A stretch of 64,000 nucleotides of DNA from Streptomyces sp. S4.7 (GTDB lineage: Bacteria > Actinomycetota > Actinomycetes > Streptomycetales > Streptomycetaceae), in contig NZ_CP048397.1 of assembly GCF_010384365.1 (NCBI RefSeq), forward strand, positions 7,445,683 to 7,509,682. The letters run 5' to 3'. Below, piece after piece: positions 16,960-28,400 of this stretch. A program made the position numbers and the translations under genes. Positions within the stretch are counted from its first letter, which is position 1; each line of letters opens with the position of its first letter. The notes under the pieces are model-generated. The model was not told the DNA's origin. It ran no database searches and was given only the letters and a program-made list of their open reading frames with translations.

Positions 16960-19900
16960 GTGAAGGCGCAGACAACCGGTGCCGCCACGGCCGCCATCGC
17001 GGTCATCGGCATCGCGACACGGCTGCCCGAGGCCGCCGACCTGGCCACGCTGCGCGCCAACCTGCGCGCCGGCCGGGACTCCGTGCGGCCCATCCCCCCC
17101 GAACGCGTCGCCTCCACCGGCCTCGACGCGTCGCTCGACTACCCGGACATGGGCTACGTCGACCGGATCGACCTCTTCGACCACGAGCTGTTCGGCCTCT
17201 CCCGGTACGAGGCGGAGGTGACCGACCCCCAGCACCGGCTGGCACTGCACCTCACCCAGGAGGCCCTGGAGAACGCCGGATACACCCCCGCCGCACTGCG
17301 CGACAGCCGGACGGCGGTGGTCTTCAGCTCACCCGGCAACGGATATCTGCCGTTCGTGAGCGAGCCGGGCACCCTCAGTCTCATGGGCAACATGCCCTTC
17401 GCCCTGCCGGCCCGTATCTCCCACCTCTTCGCCCTGACCGGCCCCTGCTACGGCGTGGACACCGGGTGCAACGGATCGCTTGTGGCCGTACACCAGGGCT
17501 GCCGTGAACTCAGGGACGGCGAGGCGGACTACGCCGTGGTCGGCGGCGTGAGCCTGCGTCACTTCATCGCCCCGGCGGCAGCGGCCGACGACTTCCCCGG
17601 CATCGCCTCGCCGACCGCCCGCTCCCGTGCCTTCGACGAGGCGGCGGACGGCGCGGGCGCGGGGGAGGGCGGCGCGGTGCTGCTGCTCACCACCCTTGAA
17701 AGAGCCCTGGACGAGGGCGCGTTCGTGCACGCGGTGATCCGTGGCACCGCCACCGCGCACAACGGACGTCACTCCGCCACCATCGCCACACCCAGTGCCC
17801 GCGCGCAGGCCGACGTCATCGCACGGGCCTGGGACCGGGCCGGACTCGACATCGGGACTGCCGGATACCTGGAGGCGCACGGCTCCGGCACCCGGCTGGG
17901 CGACGCCGTCGAGGTGGAGGGACTGGCGCTCGCCAGGCAGGGGAAGCGCAGGCCGCTCGCGATCGGCTCCCTGAAGACCAACCTCGGCCACCTCGACCAC
18001 GCGGCCGGCATCGCCGGGCTGGTCAAGGCGATTCTCAGCGTGCGGCACGCAGAGCTGTACCCGTCCCTGCACTTCCGGCAGGCCGCGGCGGAGGTCGACC
18101 TCATCGGGGCCGAGCTGGAGGTGGTGACCTCACTGCGGCCGTGGCGGACCGAGGGCGTACGGCGGGCGGGCGTCAGCTCCTTCAGCCTCGGGGGTGTCAA
18201 CGCCCACTGCGTGGTCGAGGAACCGCCCGCGCTCCCCGCCGCCGCCCCGTCGGACGGGGCACCGCGGGTGGTCGGTGTGTCCGGCCGTACCGAAGCCGAT
18301 CTGTACGCGCTGTGCGAGCGGCTCTCGGTGGAACTGCGCACCAGCCCGCTCCCGTTCGAGGACATCGCCCGGACCCTGAACACGGGCCGGGAGCACCACC
18401 CCTTCCGTGTGGGCGTGGTGGCCGACGGGACGCGGCACCTCGCCACCGGGCTGGCCGCCGCGGTCACCTGGGGCCGACTCGACCCGGCGTCCGAACCGCC
18501 CGCCCGGCCCCGCGTCGTCCTCCTGCTCTCCGGTGACGCGCGGCCACCGGCCGCGACCGGTGTGCCCGCGCCGCTTCCCGAGACCCTGCGGCTCCCGGCC
18601 GCCCACGCCCACGCCGACGCCGTGCGCGGACAGTTGGCCGCCCACGCCGAGTTCGTCCGGGCCGGGATCGCACCGCACGGACTGATCAGCTCCGGATTCT
18701 CCCGCTACGCGGTCCGCCATCTGAGCGGCACGCTCACCGACGAGGACATCAGGGATCTCGCGAGCGGCGACGTCACCGTCTCGCCCGTGGACCCGGACCG
18801 CCTGCGGGCCGCCGCCGACGAACAACTGGCCCTCGGACCCGTCGTGTTCGTCGAACTGGGCAGCAGCGGGGAGCTGAGCGACCTCCTCGCGGACCACCTG
18901 GCCGGCCGTCCCGGCGCCCATGTGCTCACCGCGGGACCCGGGACCGACGGTGTGCTCGGCGCGCTGGCGCGGCTCTACGAACTGGGGCACGACCCGGACT
19001 GGGCCGCGCTGAGCCCGGTGGGACGCCGTGTACCGCTGCCGGGACCGCCGTTCCGGGGCGTCCCCTGCTGGGCGCGGAGGGCCGGCGAGATGTTCACGGC
19101 GCCCGCCGCCACGCCGCCGGACACCGCGGTGACCCCCCCGGCCCCGGCCGTACGGAAACCCGCCGGGGAACCGCCGGCCCCGGCCCCGATTCTCCCGGCG
19201 GAGCCCGCGGACGCGGCGCCGGCGCCGGTCCCGGCCGTTGCCGAGCCGCCGGCCGTGCTCCAGCCGCGCACCGCCGCCACCGCACCCGAGCCGTCCGCGA
19301 CGGCCACCGCACCCGAGCCGTCCGACGGCCCGGACTCCGCGGCCGAGGTACTGCCCTGGCTGCGTGAGACCCTGGCCGAACTGCTCTACGCGGAGACCGT
19401 CGCCCCCGACGACGACTACTTCGCCATCGGCGGCAACTCCATCATCGCCCTGCTCCTCCTCAAGCGCGTCGAGCAGCAATACGGCGTCAGCCTGCGCATG
19501 ATCGACGTCTACGACCACCCCGCCGTCGCCGATCTGGCCTCCGCCGTACAGGCCGATCTGACGCCGCCCTCGGCCCCGGACCTGTCTCCCGGACCCCAGC
19601 GGGCCGCACCCGGCGAGGACACCACCGCACTCCCGCCGATCCGGCGGACCGACGCCCTGGTCCTGTCCTACGGGCAGGAGCGCATGTGGTTCCATCACCA
19701 GCTCGATCCGGGCACCACCCTCTACAACCTCCCGGGCGCCTCCCGGCACAGTGGTCCGATCGACCCGGAAGCCATGCGGCTGGCCTGGGAGGACCTGGCC
19801 AAGCGCCACGAGGTCCTGCGGTCCAACTTCGTCTCCGTCGACGGCCGCGCACGGCTCGCCGTCCGGCCCGAACTCGGCGACTTCTTCCGCTACGAGGACC

Positions 19901-21534
19901 TGACGGGCAGGACCGACGCGGAGCGCACCGCCCGCGAGATCATCCGTGTCGAGTCCGAGCGGTCCCTCGACGTGGAACGGGACCCGCTGGTCCGCGTCAC
20001 CCTGATCCGCCTCGCCCCCGAAGACCACCTCTTCTGCTGGCTGACCCACCACGCGGTGAACGACGGATGGGCGCCGCAGATCCTCATGCGCGAGCTGATG
20101 GAGTTCTACCAGGCACGCTGCGAAGGGCGGGAGCACCGCCCGGAGCCGCTGCCCGTGCAGTACCGCGACTACGCGCACTGGCAGCGCGAGCTGATGGAGC
20201 ACGGGCTGCTCGACGGCCAGCTGCGCTACTGGAAGGAACGGCTCACCGACCCCCCGGTGCTTCAGCTTCCCACCGACCGCCCGCGCGCCGCGCGGATGGA
20301 CTTCGCCGGCGCCGCCCACGGCCTGACCATCCCGCCCGAGCTGGTCGACCGGCTCCGCAAGGTCGGTGTGGAGGAGTCCGCCACGCTCTTCACACTGCTG
20401 CTCACCGGGCTCACGATGACCCTGTCCCGGTGGGCGGACCAGCGGGACATCGTGGTCGGGACCCCCACGATCGGCCGGACCCGTCCCGAACTGTGGGGCC
20501 TGCTCGGCTTCTTCAACAACACCATCGCGCTGCGCTCGGACCTCTCCGGGGACCCGGACTTCCGTACGCTGCTGCGCCAGGTGCGCACCGGCGTGATCGA
20601 CGGACTGGAGAACCAGGAGATCCCCTTCGACGCCGTGGTGCGCGAAGTGGCCCCCGAGCGCGGCCCGGCCCGTAACCCGATCTTCGACGTCATGTACGTC
20701 CACCAGACGCTGCCGCCGCACTTCGTCTTCGGCGAGAGCCTGTTCGGTCCGGCCGTGGACGAGGAGGGCGGACCGCTGTTCCCCGGTCTCCCCCCGGGGA
20801 CGTCCAAGTTCGACATCTCGGTGGTGGTCGGGGAGCGCGCCGGAGCCGACGACCTGGACGTGGTGGTGGAGTACAGCACCCACCTGTTCGACCGGGACAC
20901 GATCGCGGCGATCACGGGCTCCTGGGTCGACCTCCTGTGGGCGGCGACCGGGGACACCGGTCTCCCGCTCTCCGCGCTGCCCGGCAGGCCGGCCGGGCAG
21001 GAGACGGACGCCGGGGCCGGTCTGCGCCCGTTCGAGCTGCCCACCGACCGGCCGCGCCCCCAGGGCGGCGGCAACGGTACGACGGCCCGTCACGAGGTGC
21101 CACTCCCCGACTCCCTCGCCCCGGCCCTCGACGACGCGGGCCTGCTGGCCGTACTGGTCACCCTGCTGACCGAGCGCGCCGAGTCCGACGAACTGGTGCT
21201 CGGCCTCGTCCGGCCGCACACGGCTCCGCTGCCCCTGCGGATCGACGTGACCGACGAGCCCTCGCTCACGGAACTCACCGGCCGGATCGCCCGGTTGTCC
21301 GCCGAAGCGGAGGCCGGGCCGCTGCCGGGGGCGCCGCTGCCCTTCGACATCACCGCGGACCTCCGAGGTGTCGGGGGCGCGGCCGACGGCCCCGCCCCCG
21401 ACCTGCACTGGATCGTCGCCGACCACTGGATCGCCGTCGACTACCGCACGGAATTGTTCGACGAGGCGACGGTGCTTGCCCTGGCCGACGACTTCGTCAC
21501 CCTGGCGCGCGCCGCGGCCGCGTCCGCCGAATGA
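16960..21534 (+). CDS. PKS-NRPS hybrid: KS, degenerate AT, PCP, C, C-lobe relic
   Basis: 1524 residues from a GTG with AAGGAG seven bases upstream. KS (about 10-430) has its full triad: Cys170 (DTGCNGSLVAVH), His307 (EAHGSGT) and His344 (TNLGHLDHA). Residues about 460-700 follow an AT domain in length and end motifs (FVELGSSGELSDLL; VPLPGPPFRGVPCWA), but GHSLGEY is replaced by SSGFSRY at 577-583, so the nucleophilic Ser is gone. After an Ala/Pro linker comes a carrier domain (FAIGGNSI, Ser827), then a condensation domain with an intact HHAVNDG (1030-1036). The tail (about 1358-1524) looks like only the C-terminal half of another condensation domain. The KS should extend the A-PCP product, possibly with hydroxymalonyl taken straight from the free ACP. 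Confidence 0.88.
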   Translation: MKAQTTGAATAAIAVIGIATRLPEAADLATLRANLRAGRDSVRPIPPERVASTGLDASLDYPDMGYVDRIDLFDHELFGLSRYEAEVTDPQHRLALHLTQEALENAGYTPAALRDSRTAVVFSSPGNGYLPFVSEPGTLSLMGNMPFALPARISHLFALTGPCYGVDTGCNGSLVAVHQGCRELRDGEADYAVVGGVSLRHFIAPAAAADDFPGIASPTARSRAFDEAADGAGAGEGGAVLLLTTLERALDEGAFVHAVIRGTATAHNGRHSATIATPSARAQADVIARAWDRAGLDIGTAGYLEAHGSGTRLGDAVEVEGLALARQGKRRPLAIGSLKTNLGHLDHAAGIAGLVKAILSVRHAELYPSLHFRQAAAEVDLIGAELEVVTSLRPWRTEGVRRAGVSSFSLGGVNAHCVVEEPPALPAAAPSDGAPRVVGVSGRTEADLYALCERLSVELRTSPLPFEDIARTLNTGREHHPFRVGVVADGTRHLATGLAAAVTWGRLDPASEPPARPRVVLLLSGDARPPAATGVPAPLPETLRLPAAHAHADAVRGQLAAHAEFVRAGIAPHGLISSGFSRYAVRHLSGTLTDEDIRDLASGDVTVSPVDPDRLRAAADEQLALGPVVFVELGSSGELSDLLADHLAGRPGAHVLTAGPGTDGVLGALARLYELGHDPDWAALSPVGRRVPLPGPPFRGVPCWARRAGEMFTAPAATPPDTAVTPPAPAVRKPAGEPPAPAPILPAEPADAAPAPVPAVAEPPAVLQPRTAATAPEPSATATAPEPSDGPDSAAEVLPWLRETLAELLYAETVAPDDDYFAIGGNSIIALLLLKRVEQQYGVSLRMIDVYDHPAVADLASAVQADLTPPSAPDLSPGPQRAAPGEDTTALPPIRRTDALVLSYGQERMWFHHQLDPGTTLYNLPGASRHSGPIDPEAMRLAWEDLAKRHEVLRSNFVSVDGRARLAVRPELGDFFRYEDLTGRTDAERTAREIIRVESERSLDVERDPLVRVTLIRLAPEDHLFCWLTHHAVNDGWAPQILMRELMEFYQARCEGREHRPEPLPVQYRDYAHWQRELMEHGLLDGQLRYWKERLTDPPVLQLPTDRPRAARMDFAGAAHGLTIPPELVDRLRKVGVEESATLFTLLLTGLTMTLSRWADQRDIVVGTPTIGRTRPELWGLLGFFNNTIALRSDLSGDPDFRTLLRQVRTGVIDGLENQEIPFDAVVREVAPERGPARNPIFDVMYVHQTLPPHFVFGESLFGPAVDEEGGPLFPGLPPGTSKFDISVVVGERAGADDLDVVVEYSTHLFDRDTIAAITGSWVDLLWAATGDTGLPLSALPGRPAGQETDAGAGLRPFELPTDRPRPQGGGNGTTARHEVPLPDSLAPALDDAGLLAVLVTLLTERAESDELVLGLVRPHTAPLPLRIDVTDEPSLTELTGRIARLSAEAEAGPLPGAPLPFDITADLRGVGGAADGPAPDLHWIVADHWIAVDYRTELFDEATVLALADDFVTLARAAAASAE
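19276..19324 (+). repeat. 22-base direct repeat inside the interdomain linker
   Basis: Two identical 22-base copies at 19276-19297 and 19303-19324 encode a repeated ATAPEPS in the Ala/Pro linker between the dead AT-like region and the carrier domain. They are probably a slippage product. Confidence 0.7.
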
Positions 21535-21572
21535 CAGCGCGAGCGTGCACCGAACGGGAAGGAACCACACGC

Positions 21573-22493
21573 GTGGTCGAGAGCAAGGACAGTGAGCCGA
21601 ACACGGCCGGGATTGCGGTGGGCGTCGTCGGAGCGGGCACCATGGGCGCCGGAGTCGCCCAGTGCTTCGCGGCGGCCGGCCATCCCGTCGTGGTGGTCGA
21701 TCCGGACCCGGCGGCCCGCGCGAGCGGGCCGGAGCGGCTGCGCGCCGGGATCCGCGCCGCACGGCTGCTGCGCCGGCAGGACCCCGGCCCCGCCGAGGAG
21801 CGCGTGAGCTGGGCGGCGGACACGGCCGCCCTGTCCGACGCCCTCTTCGTGGTGGACTGCGCCCCGGAACGGATCCCGCTCAAGGCGGAGATCTTCCGCG
21901 CCCTGGACCGCACGTGCCCCGCCGACGCGGTGTTCGCCTCGTGCACCTCCGCGATTCCCATCGCCCACCTGGGCTCCTTCACCGAACGCCCCGCGAACGT
22001 CATCGGCACCCACTTCATGAACCCGGCGCCGCTCAAGGACACCGTCGAGGTCGCCACCGCCACGTCCACCGGCGCGGAGACCGTACGCCGGACCCTGGAC
22101 GTCCTGGCCGGCCTCGGCAAGAAGGCGATCGTGGTCGGCGACGGCCCGGGGTTCGTCAGCAACCGCGTACTGATGCTGACGGTCAACGAGGCGTCCGCCG
22201 TCGTGGAGGCGGGCACCGCCGACGCGGACACCGTGGACCGGGTCTTCAAGGACTGCTTCGGGCACGCCACGGGACCGCTGCGCACCGCCGACCTGATCGG
22301 CCTCGACACCGTCGTCGACACGCTGGCCGTGCTGCGAGAGTTCACCGGTGACGACCGGTTCCGGCCGACGCCGCTGCTGTCGAAGCTGGTCGCCGACGGA
22401 AGCGTCGGCAGAAAGGCCGGCCGCGGCTTCCATACCTACCCGTCGCCCCAGTCCATCGATCCGCGGCCCGCAGGAGCTGACAGCCATGTCTGA
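21573..22493 (+). CDS. fkbK: 3-hydroxyacyl-CoA dehydrogenase-like FkbK
   Basis: 306 residues from the GTG at 21573 (GGGAAGGA upstream); an ATG at 21531 overlapping the PKS stop is the alternative. The N-terminal Rossmann motif is VGVVGAGTMGAGVAQCFAAA. Then come the family motifs VDCAPERIPLKAEIF and GTHFMNPAPLKDTVEV, with the catalytic His in GTHFMNP, and a C-terminal helical domain (GPLRTADLIGLDTV, GRKAGRGFHTY). FkbK oxidises glyceryl-ACP to 2-hydroxy-3-oxopropionyl-ACP for FkbI. It is placed away from fkbH-I-J, after the PKS gene, but in the same operon. The stop overlaps the next NRPS by 8 bases. Confidence 0.87.
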   Translation: MVESKDSEPNTAGIAVGVVGAGTMGAGVAQCFAAAGHPVVVVDPDPAARASGPERLRAGIRAARLLRRQDPGPAEERVSWAADTAALSDALFVVDCAPERIPLKAEIFRALDRTCPADAVFASCTSAIPIAHLGSFTERPANVIGTHFMNPAPLKDTVEVATATSTGAETVRRTLDVLAGLGKKAIVVGDGPGFVSNRVLMLTVNEASAVVEAGTADADTVDRVFKDCFGHATGPLRTADLIGLDTVVDTLAVLREFTGDDRFRPTPLLSKLVADGSVGRKAGRGFHTYPSPQSIDPRPAGADSHV

Positions 22494-25400
22494 TCACGGC
22501 AGCACATGGACACCCGACGCCGACCTCGTCGCGGAGGCCGTGGACATCCACGGCCCGGTGGACGTGACCCTTCTCCAGGACGCGATACGCCAGGTGACCG
22601 GTGAGGCGGAAGCCGTGCGTCTGCGTGCGGGCGGCGGCGACCACGGCGCCAACGGCACCGACGGCCGCGCGGAGTTCACCGACGGCGGGAGCGTTCCGCT
22701 GACCATGGTGGACCTGGCCGACGAGCCGGACCCGGCCGCCGCCCTCGACGCCTGGCTGCGGGGGGAGACGGCGCCGGGCCGGGACACCTCACGCTCCTCG
22801 CAGGCCCTGATCCGGCTCGCGGACGACAGGTTCACCTGGTTCCACCGGCACCCCCGGCGAGCCCTCGACTCGTACGGCTGCGCCCTCGTCAGCCGCCGCG
22901 CCGCCGAGGTCTACACCTCGCTCGTGACGGGCCGGCCCGCCACCGATGGCGCGCTCCCGCCCCTCGCACGGCTCACCGAGGCCGAGGCCGCCTACCGGGC
23001 CTCAACGGCGCCCGAGGCGGACGCCGCCTTCTGGCGGGAACGCCTCGCCGGCCTGACGCCCTGTGGGCCCGCCGCCGCCCTCGGGCCCGTACAGGTGCCG
23101 ACGGGTCTCCCGGGGCAGAGCCCGGACCCGGAATCGGTGCGCGCCGCGGCCCGTTACTGCGGAGCCCACCCGCGAGCGGTCCTGATCGCCGCCGTCGCCG
23201 CCCACCTCTACCGGACCACCGGCGCCACCGACGTGGTTCTCGGACTGCCCGTGGACGGCCGTTTCGAGCGCGCCCTCCAGCGCGTGCCCGGCGCCGCCGA
23301 GGACATCGCCGCGCTCCGCCTCGACGTCACGCCGGACACACCCTTCGCCGACCTCGTCCGACAGGTGGCCCGCGAATCGCGCCGGGTCCGGCGCCACCAG
23401 CGGTTCCGGCACACCGAGGTCTGCCGCGCGCTCGACGCGACCGGTACCTCCGAGAGGCTGTACGACGCGATCGCGGACGTACGGGAAGCGGCGCCCGCCC
23501 TGCGCTTCGGTGACCACCGGGCGGTCGCCCGCCCCCTGGCCGGCCGTCCCTCCACCGCTCCGAGGTTCCTGCTGGACGAGGACCCGGACGGCCGGACCCT
23601 GCGTGTGAACGTCCTGGGGCCGGCCGGCCACGACTCCCGGACCGGGCCGGACGCACACGCCCGGCAGCTCAGCACACTCCTGACCGCGGCGGTCTCCGCA
23701 CCGGGCCACCCCCTGGCGGCGCTGGACACGCCGACCGCCGGGGAGCGGTCCGACGCGGTCACCCCGGCACCGGCCGCCACGGGGCGGACGGACCAGGACA
23801 CGCTCACGTCGGTGCTGGACGCGGCCGCGCGACGCCACCCGGACGCCGTCGCCGTACGCGACCGGACCGGACAGCTGACCTACCGCCAGCTCCACGAGCG
23901 GGCCAACAGGCTGGCCCGGCTGCTCATCAGCCGCGGCGCGGGTCCCGAGCGGCTGGTCGGCCTGCTGCTGCCACGCACCACCGACATGCTCGTGGCGATG
24001 CTGGCGGTCCTGAAGTCCGGCGCCGCCTATCTGCCGCTGGACCCGGCCTACCCCGACGAGCGTCTGCGCTTCGTGGTCGGCGACGCCCGGCCGTCCTGCC
24101 TGCTCACCGACACCGTCCACGCCGACCGGGGCCTCGGGACACCCACCGGCCCGGTGGTCGTCCTGGACGACGAACCGGTTCGGGCGGAACTGACGTCCGC
24201 CGCGTCGCACGACATCACCGACGGCGAACGCGTCGCCCCACTGACGCCCGGTCACCCGGCGTACGTCATCTACACCTCCGGATCCACCGGCGCCCCCAAG
24301 GGCGTCGTCGTGACACACCGCAATGTACTGCCCCTGCTCGCGTGGGCGCAGGAGGAGCTCGGCGCCGACGCGCTCGCGCACAGTCTCGCCGCCACCTCGT
24401 TCAGCTTCGACGTGTCCGTGGCCGAGGTGTTCCCGCCGCTGGCCACCGGCGGCACGGTCGAGGTCGTACGGAACCTGCTGTCGCTGCTGGACGACGAACC
24501 GCCCCGGTGGTCCGGCGGTCTCGTCTGCGCGATTCCCTCGGCGCTCGGCAAGCTGCTGGACCGTACGAGCCTCGATCTGTCGGCCCGCGCACTGGCCCTG
24601 GGAGGCGAAGCGCTGCCCGCCGGCCTCGCCGACCGGGTGGTCCGGACGATGCCCGGCACCCGGCTGTTCAACGCCTACGGGCCGACCGAGGCCACCGTCT
24701 ACGCCACCGCGTGGCGGGCCGGCGGCGACCCGGTCACGGACGCGCCGCCCATCGGCCGGCCTCTGCGCCACGTCCGCGCCTATGTGCTCGACGACGCCCT
24801 GAAGCCGGTCGAGGAGGGCGCGACGGGGGAGTTGTACCTGGCGGGCGACGGGCTGGCCCGCGGCTACCTGGGCCGTCCTGGGCTGACCGCCGAACGCTTC
24901 CCGGCGGACCCCTTCGGTCCTCCGGGCACCCGGATGTACCGCACGGGGGACACGGTCCGCCGGCGCTCCGACGGGCAGCTCGACTTCCTCGGGCGCGTTG
25001 ACGAGCAGGTGAAGATCAACGGCTTCCGGGTGGAGCCCGGAGAGGTGGAGGCCACCCTGGCCCGCCACCCCGAAGTCGCCGAGGCGATGGCCGTCGTACG
25101 CACCGACCACGCGGGCGACGCCCGGCTGATCGCCCACCTGGTCCCCTCCGACGACTCAGCGCGGCCCGCGCCGCAGGAGCTGCGCGCCTGGCTCGCCGAA
25201 CGTCTTCCGGCACATCTGGTCCCGGCCGAACTCCGGCTCACCGACGCCCTTCCCCGCACCCCCAACGGCAAGCTCGCCCGCGAGACGGACCCCGCTCCGC
25301 TCGCCGCGCCGGCGGCCGTCCCGGCGCCCCCGGCCGTGGTCGTGCCCCCGGCCGTCCCCGTACCCGTCGCCGAGCCGGAGCCGGTGCGCGAGGCTCCCGC

Positions 25401-28400
25401 CTCCCGGGAGGACCTGGTCGCCGCCGCCTTCGCGGAAGTGCTGCGCGAGTCCGACGTACCGCGCGACAAGAGCTTCTTCGACCTCGGCGGCGACAGCATC
25501 ATGTCCATCCAACTGGTCAGCCATCTGCGCCAGTCGGGCCTCGTCCTCATCCCGCAGGACATCTTCGAGTACAAGAACGTCCAGGCCCTCGCCCGGATCG
25601 CGCGGGAGACCGGCCGGCAGACCACCGGCGGCTCCGCGGCGGCCGTCGGCGACGTGCCCCTCACCCCGATCATGCACTGGCTGCGTGACCAGGGCGGCCC
25701 CGTCGACGGCTTCCACCAGGCCGTGCTGCTCCGGGTCCCCGGCGGCCTGCGCGAGTCCCCGCTGACCTCGGCCGTCCAGTCGCTGATCGACCACCACGAC
25801 GCGTTCCGGCTGCGCCTGGACCGCTCGGCACCGGGCTGGTCCCTGGAAGTCCGGCCGGTCGGCAGCGTCCCGGCCGGCGACTGCGTACGCCGCGTACCCG
25901 CCGAGAACCTCTCCGGTGACGCCCTTCTGCGCGTGCTGTCCCGCGAGACCGCGCGGGCGCAGAGCGAACTCGACGTGCAGGACGGCCATATGGTGCGGGT
26001 GGTCTGGTTCGACGCCGGACCTGACACACCCGGCCGGCTGCTGTTCATGGCCAACCACCTGGCCTGCGACGGTGTGTCCTGGCGCGTCGTGGTGCCCGAC
26101 CTCGTCGGCGCGTACGAGGACGTCGCGGCGGGACGCACTCCCGGCACGCGTCCGGTCGAGACGTCCCTGCGCCACTGGAGCCGCGCGCTCCAGGAGCAGG
26201 CGCGTACCCCGGAGCGGCAGGCCGAACTGCCCCTGTGGGAGCGGATGCTGGCCGTACCGGGTCCCCGCTTCGCCCGGCGCCCCCTGGACCCCGCCCGCGA
26301 CACCACCGGTACGGCCCGCTCCCGGACGGTCGTCTACGGCGCCGAGCGGGCCCGGCACCTGTTCACGACCATCCCGGCGGCCTTCCACTGCGAGATCAAC
26401 GACGTACTGCTCACGGCGCTCGCGCTGGCCGTGCAGCGGTGCATGGGCACCACCGAGGACGTGGTGATCGACGTCGAGGGTCACGGCCGCGAACCCGTGG
26501 TGCCCGGCGCCGACCTGTCGCGCACCATCGGCTGGTTCACCAGCATGTATCCGGTGCGCATCGCCCCCGGCGTCCCGCTCTCCGGCGGGACGGTGCCTTC
26601 CGGCGGCGACCTCGGCCGTGCCCTGCGCGGGGTGAAGGAACAGCTCCGCGCCATCCCGGACAAGGGCATCGGCTTCGGCATGCTCCGCTACCTCAACCCG
26701 GAGACCGGGCCCCGGCTGGCCACCGCCGAGCCCAGGCACATCGGCTTCAACTACTTCGGCCGTTTCCTCCTCCCCTCCGAGGGCGGGGAACAGGACTGGT
26801 CACCCGCTCCCGAGACGGGCATGACCGCGGGCGCCGACGCCGGGATGCCGCTGGACCACCCGCTGTCCGTCAACGCCCTCACCGAGGACACCGCGGACGG
26901 CACCGCGCTGCGCATCGCGTTCTCCTGGGCCGAGGGAGCCGTGGACGACGAGCGGGTCGACGAACTCGTCGACCACTGGTTCGAGTCGCTGGACGCCCTG
27001 GCCGCCCACGCGGCCGAACCGGGCGCCGGCGGCCGTACCCCGTCCGACTTCCCGCTGGTCCGGCTCGACCAGCGGGCGATCGAGCGGCTGGAGAGCGACC
27101 ACCCCGGTCTGGACGAGATACTGCCGCTCTCCTCCCTTCAGCAGGGCATGCTCTACCACCTGCTCCTCGGCTCGATGAACACCCCCGACGCCGGCGACCC
27201 CGCCGACGTGTCGCACTCCCTCTACACCATCCAGTTCTGGCTGGAACTGGAAGGGACACTGGACACCACGGCCATGCGGGACGCCTTCCGCGCCCTCCTG
27301 GACCGTCACCGCAACCTGGGTGCGGCTTTCGTCCACACCGGGCTCCCGCACCCCGTCCAGGTCTTCCGCCCCGGCATGGACGTGCCCTGGCAGGAGGTCG
27401 ACCTGAGCGGCCTCTTGGAGGAGGAACGCGAGCGCGAGGTCGAACGCCTCCTGGAGAACGAGCGGGCCCGGCCCTTCGAGCCGGCCCGTCCGCCACTGCT
27501 GCGGCTCCTGCTGGTCGACCTCGGCGCCGAGCGCCGGCGGCTGGTGCTCTCCACGCACCACATCCTGCTCGACGGCTGGTCGCTGCCGATCATCATCGGT
27601 GAACTCTTCGCCCTCTACCGGGCACGGGTCACCGGGACGCCGCACGCGCTGCCCACCGGCACGCCGTTCCGTGAGTACGCCAACTGGCTCTCGCGCGTGG
27701 ACGGCGAGGCGGCCGAGGCCGCCTGGCGCACCGCGCTGACCGGCTTCACCCCCACCAGGATCGGGAACCGGCAGCCCGGCGAACCCGTACCGTCACGGCA
27801 CCTGCGGACCTCGCTGGGCGAGGACGTCACCGGAGCGCTCGTGGGCACCGGCCGGCGGCACGGCGTGACGCTCGCGACCGTGCTCCAGACCTGCTGGGCC
27901 ATCCTCCTCGCCGAGGAGACGGGCCGTCAGGACGTCGTGTTCGGCTCCGTGGTCTCCGGCCGGCCCGCCGAACTGCCCGGGGTGGAGTCGATGGTGGGAC
28001 TGTTCATCAACACCGTGCCCACCCGGGTGCGGCTCGACCCGGCCGAGTCGCTCGGTTCCCTCTTCGTACGGGTCCAGAACGAACAGGCCAAGCTCCTGCC
28101 GTACCAGCACATCAGCCTGACCGACATCCGCCGCATCACCGACAGCGGCGACATGTTCGACACGATGATGTCCTTCGCCAACTACCCGTTCGACGGGGAG
28201 TCGTTGCGCCGCCCCGCGCCGGACCTGGAACTCATCCGTGCCTCCGGTGAGGACCGGCAGCACTACCCGCTGGGCGTGGTCCTCAGCCACCGCGACGACG
28301 TCCTGAGCCTCCAGATCGAGTACCACCCCCACCTCATCGACCCGGACCGCGCGGAAGGCCTGGTCGAGCGGTTCGTCGCCCTGCTGACCCGCAGCGCGCA

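Noticed and set aside
18130..21762. A 1210-residue open frame on the minus strand opposite the PKS gene
   Set aside because: It is a GC-rich antisense frame with Arg/Gly/Val-biased composition and no domain; the plus strand has full KS, PCP and C motifs.
24400..24720. Assigning tryptophan to the A domain of the NRPS at 22486
   Set aside because: The pocket has a faint likeness to one tryptophan-type code, but several positions differ and the alignment is by eye.
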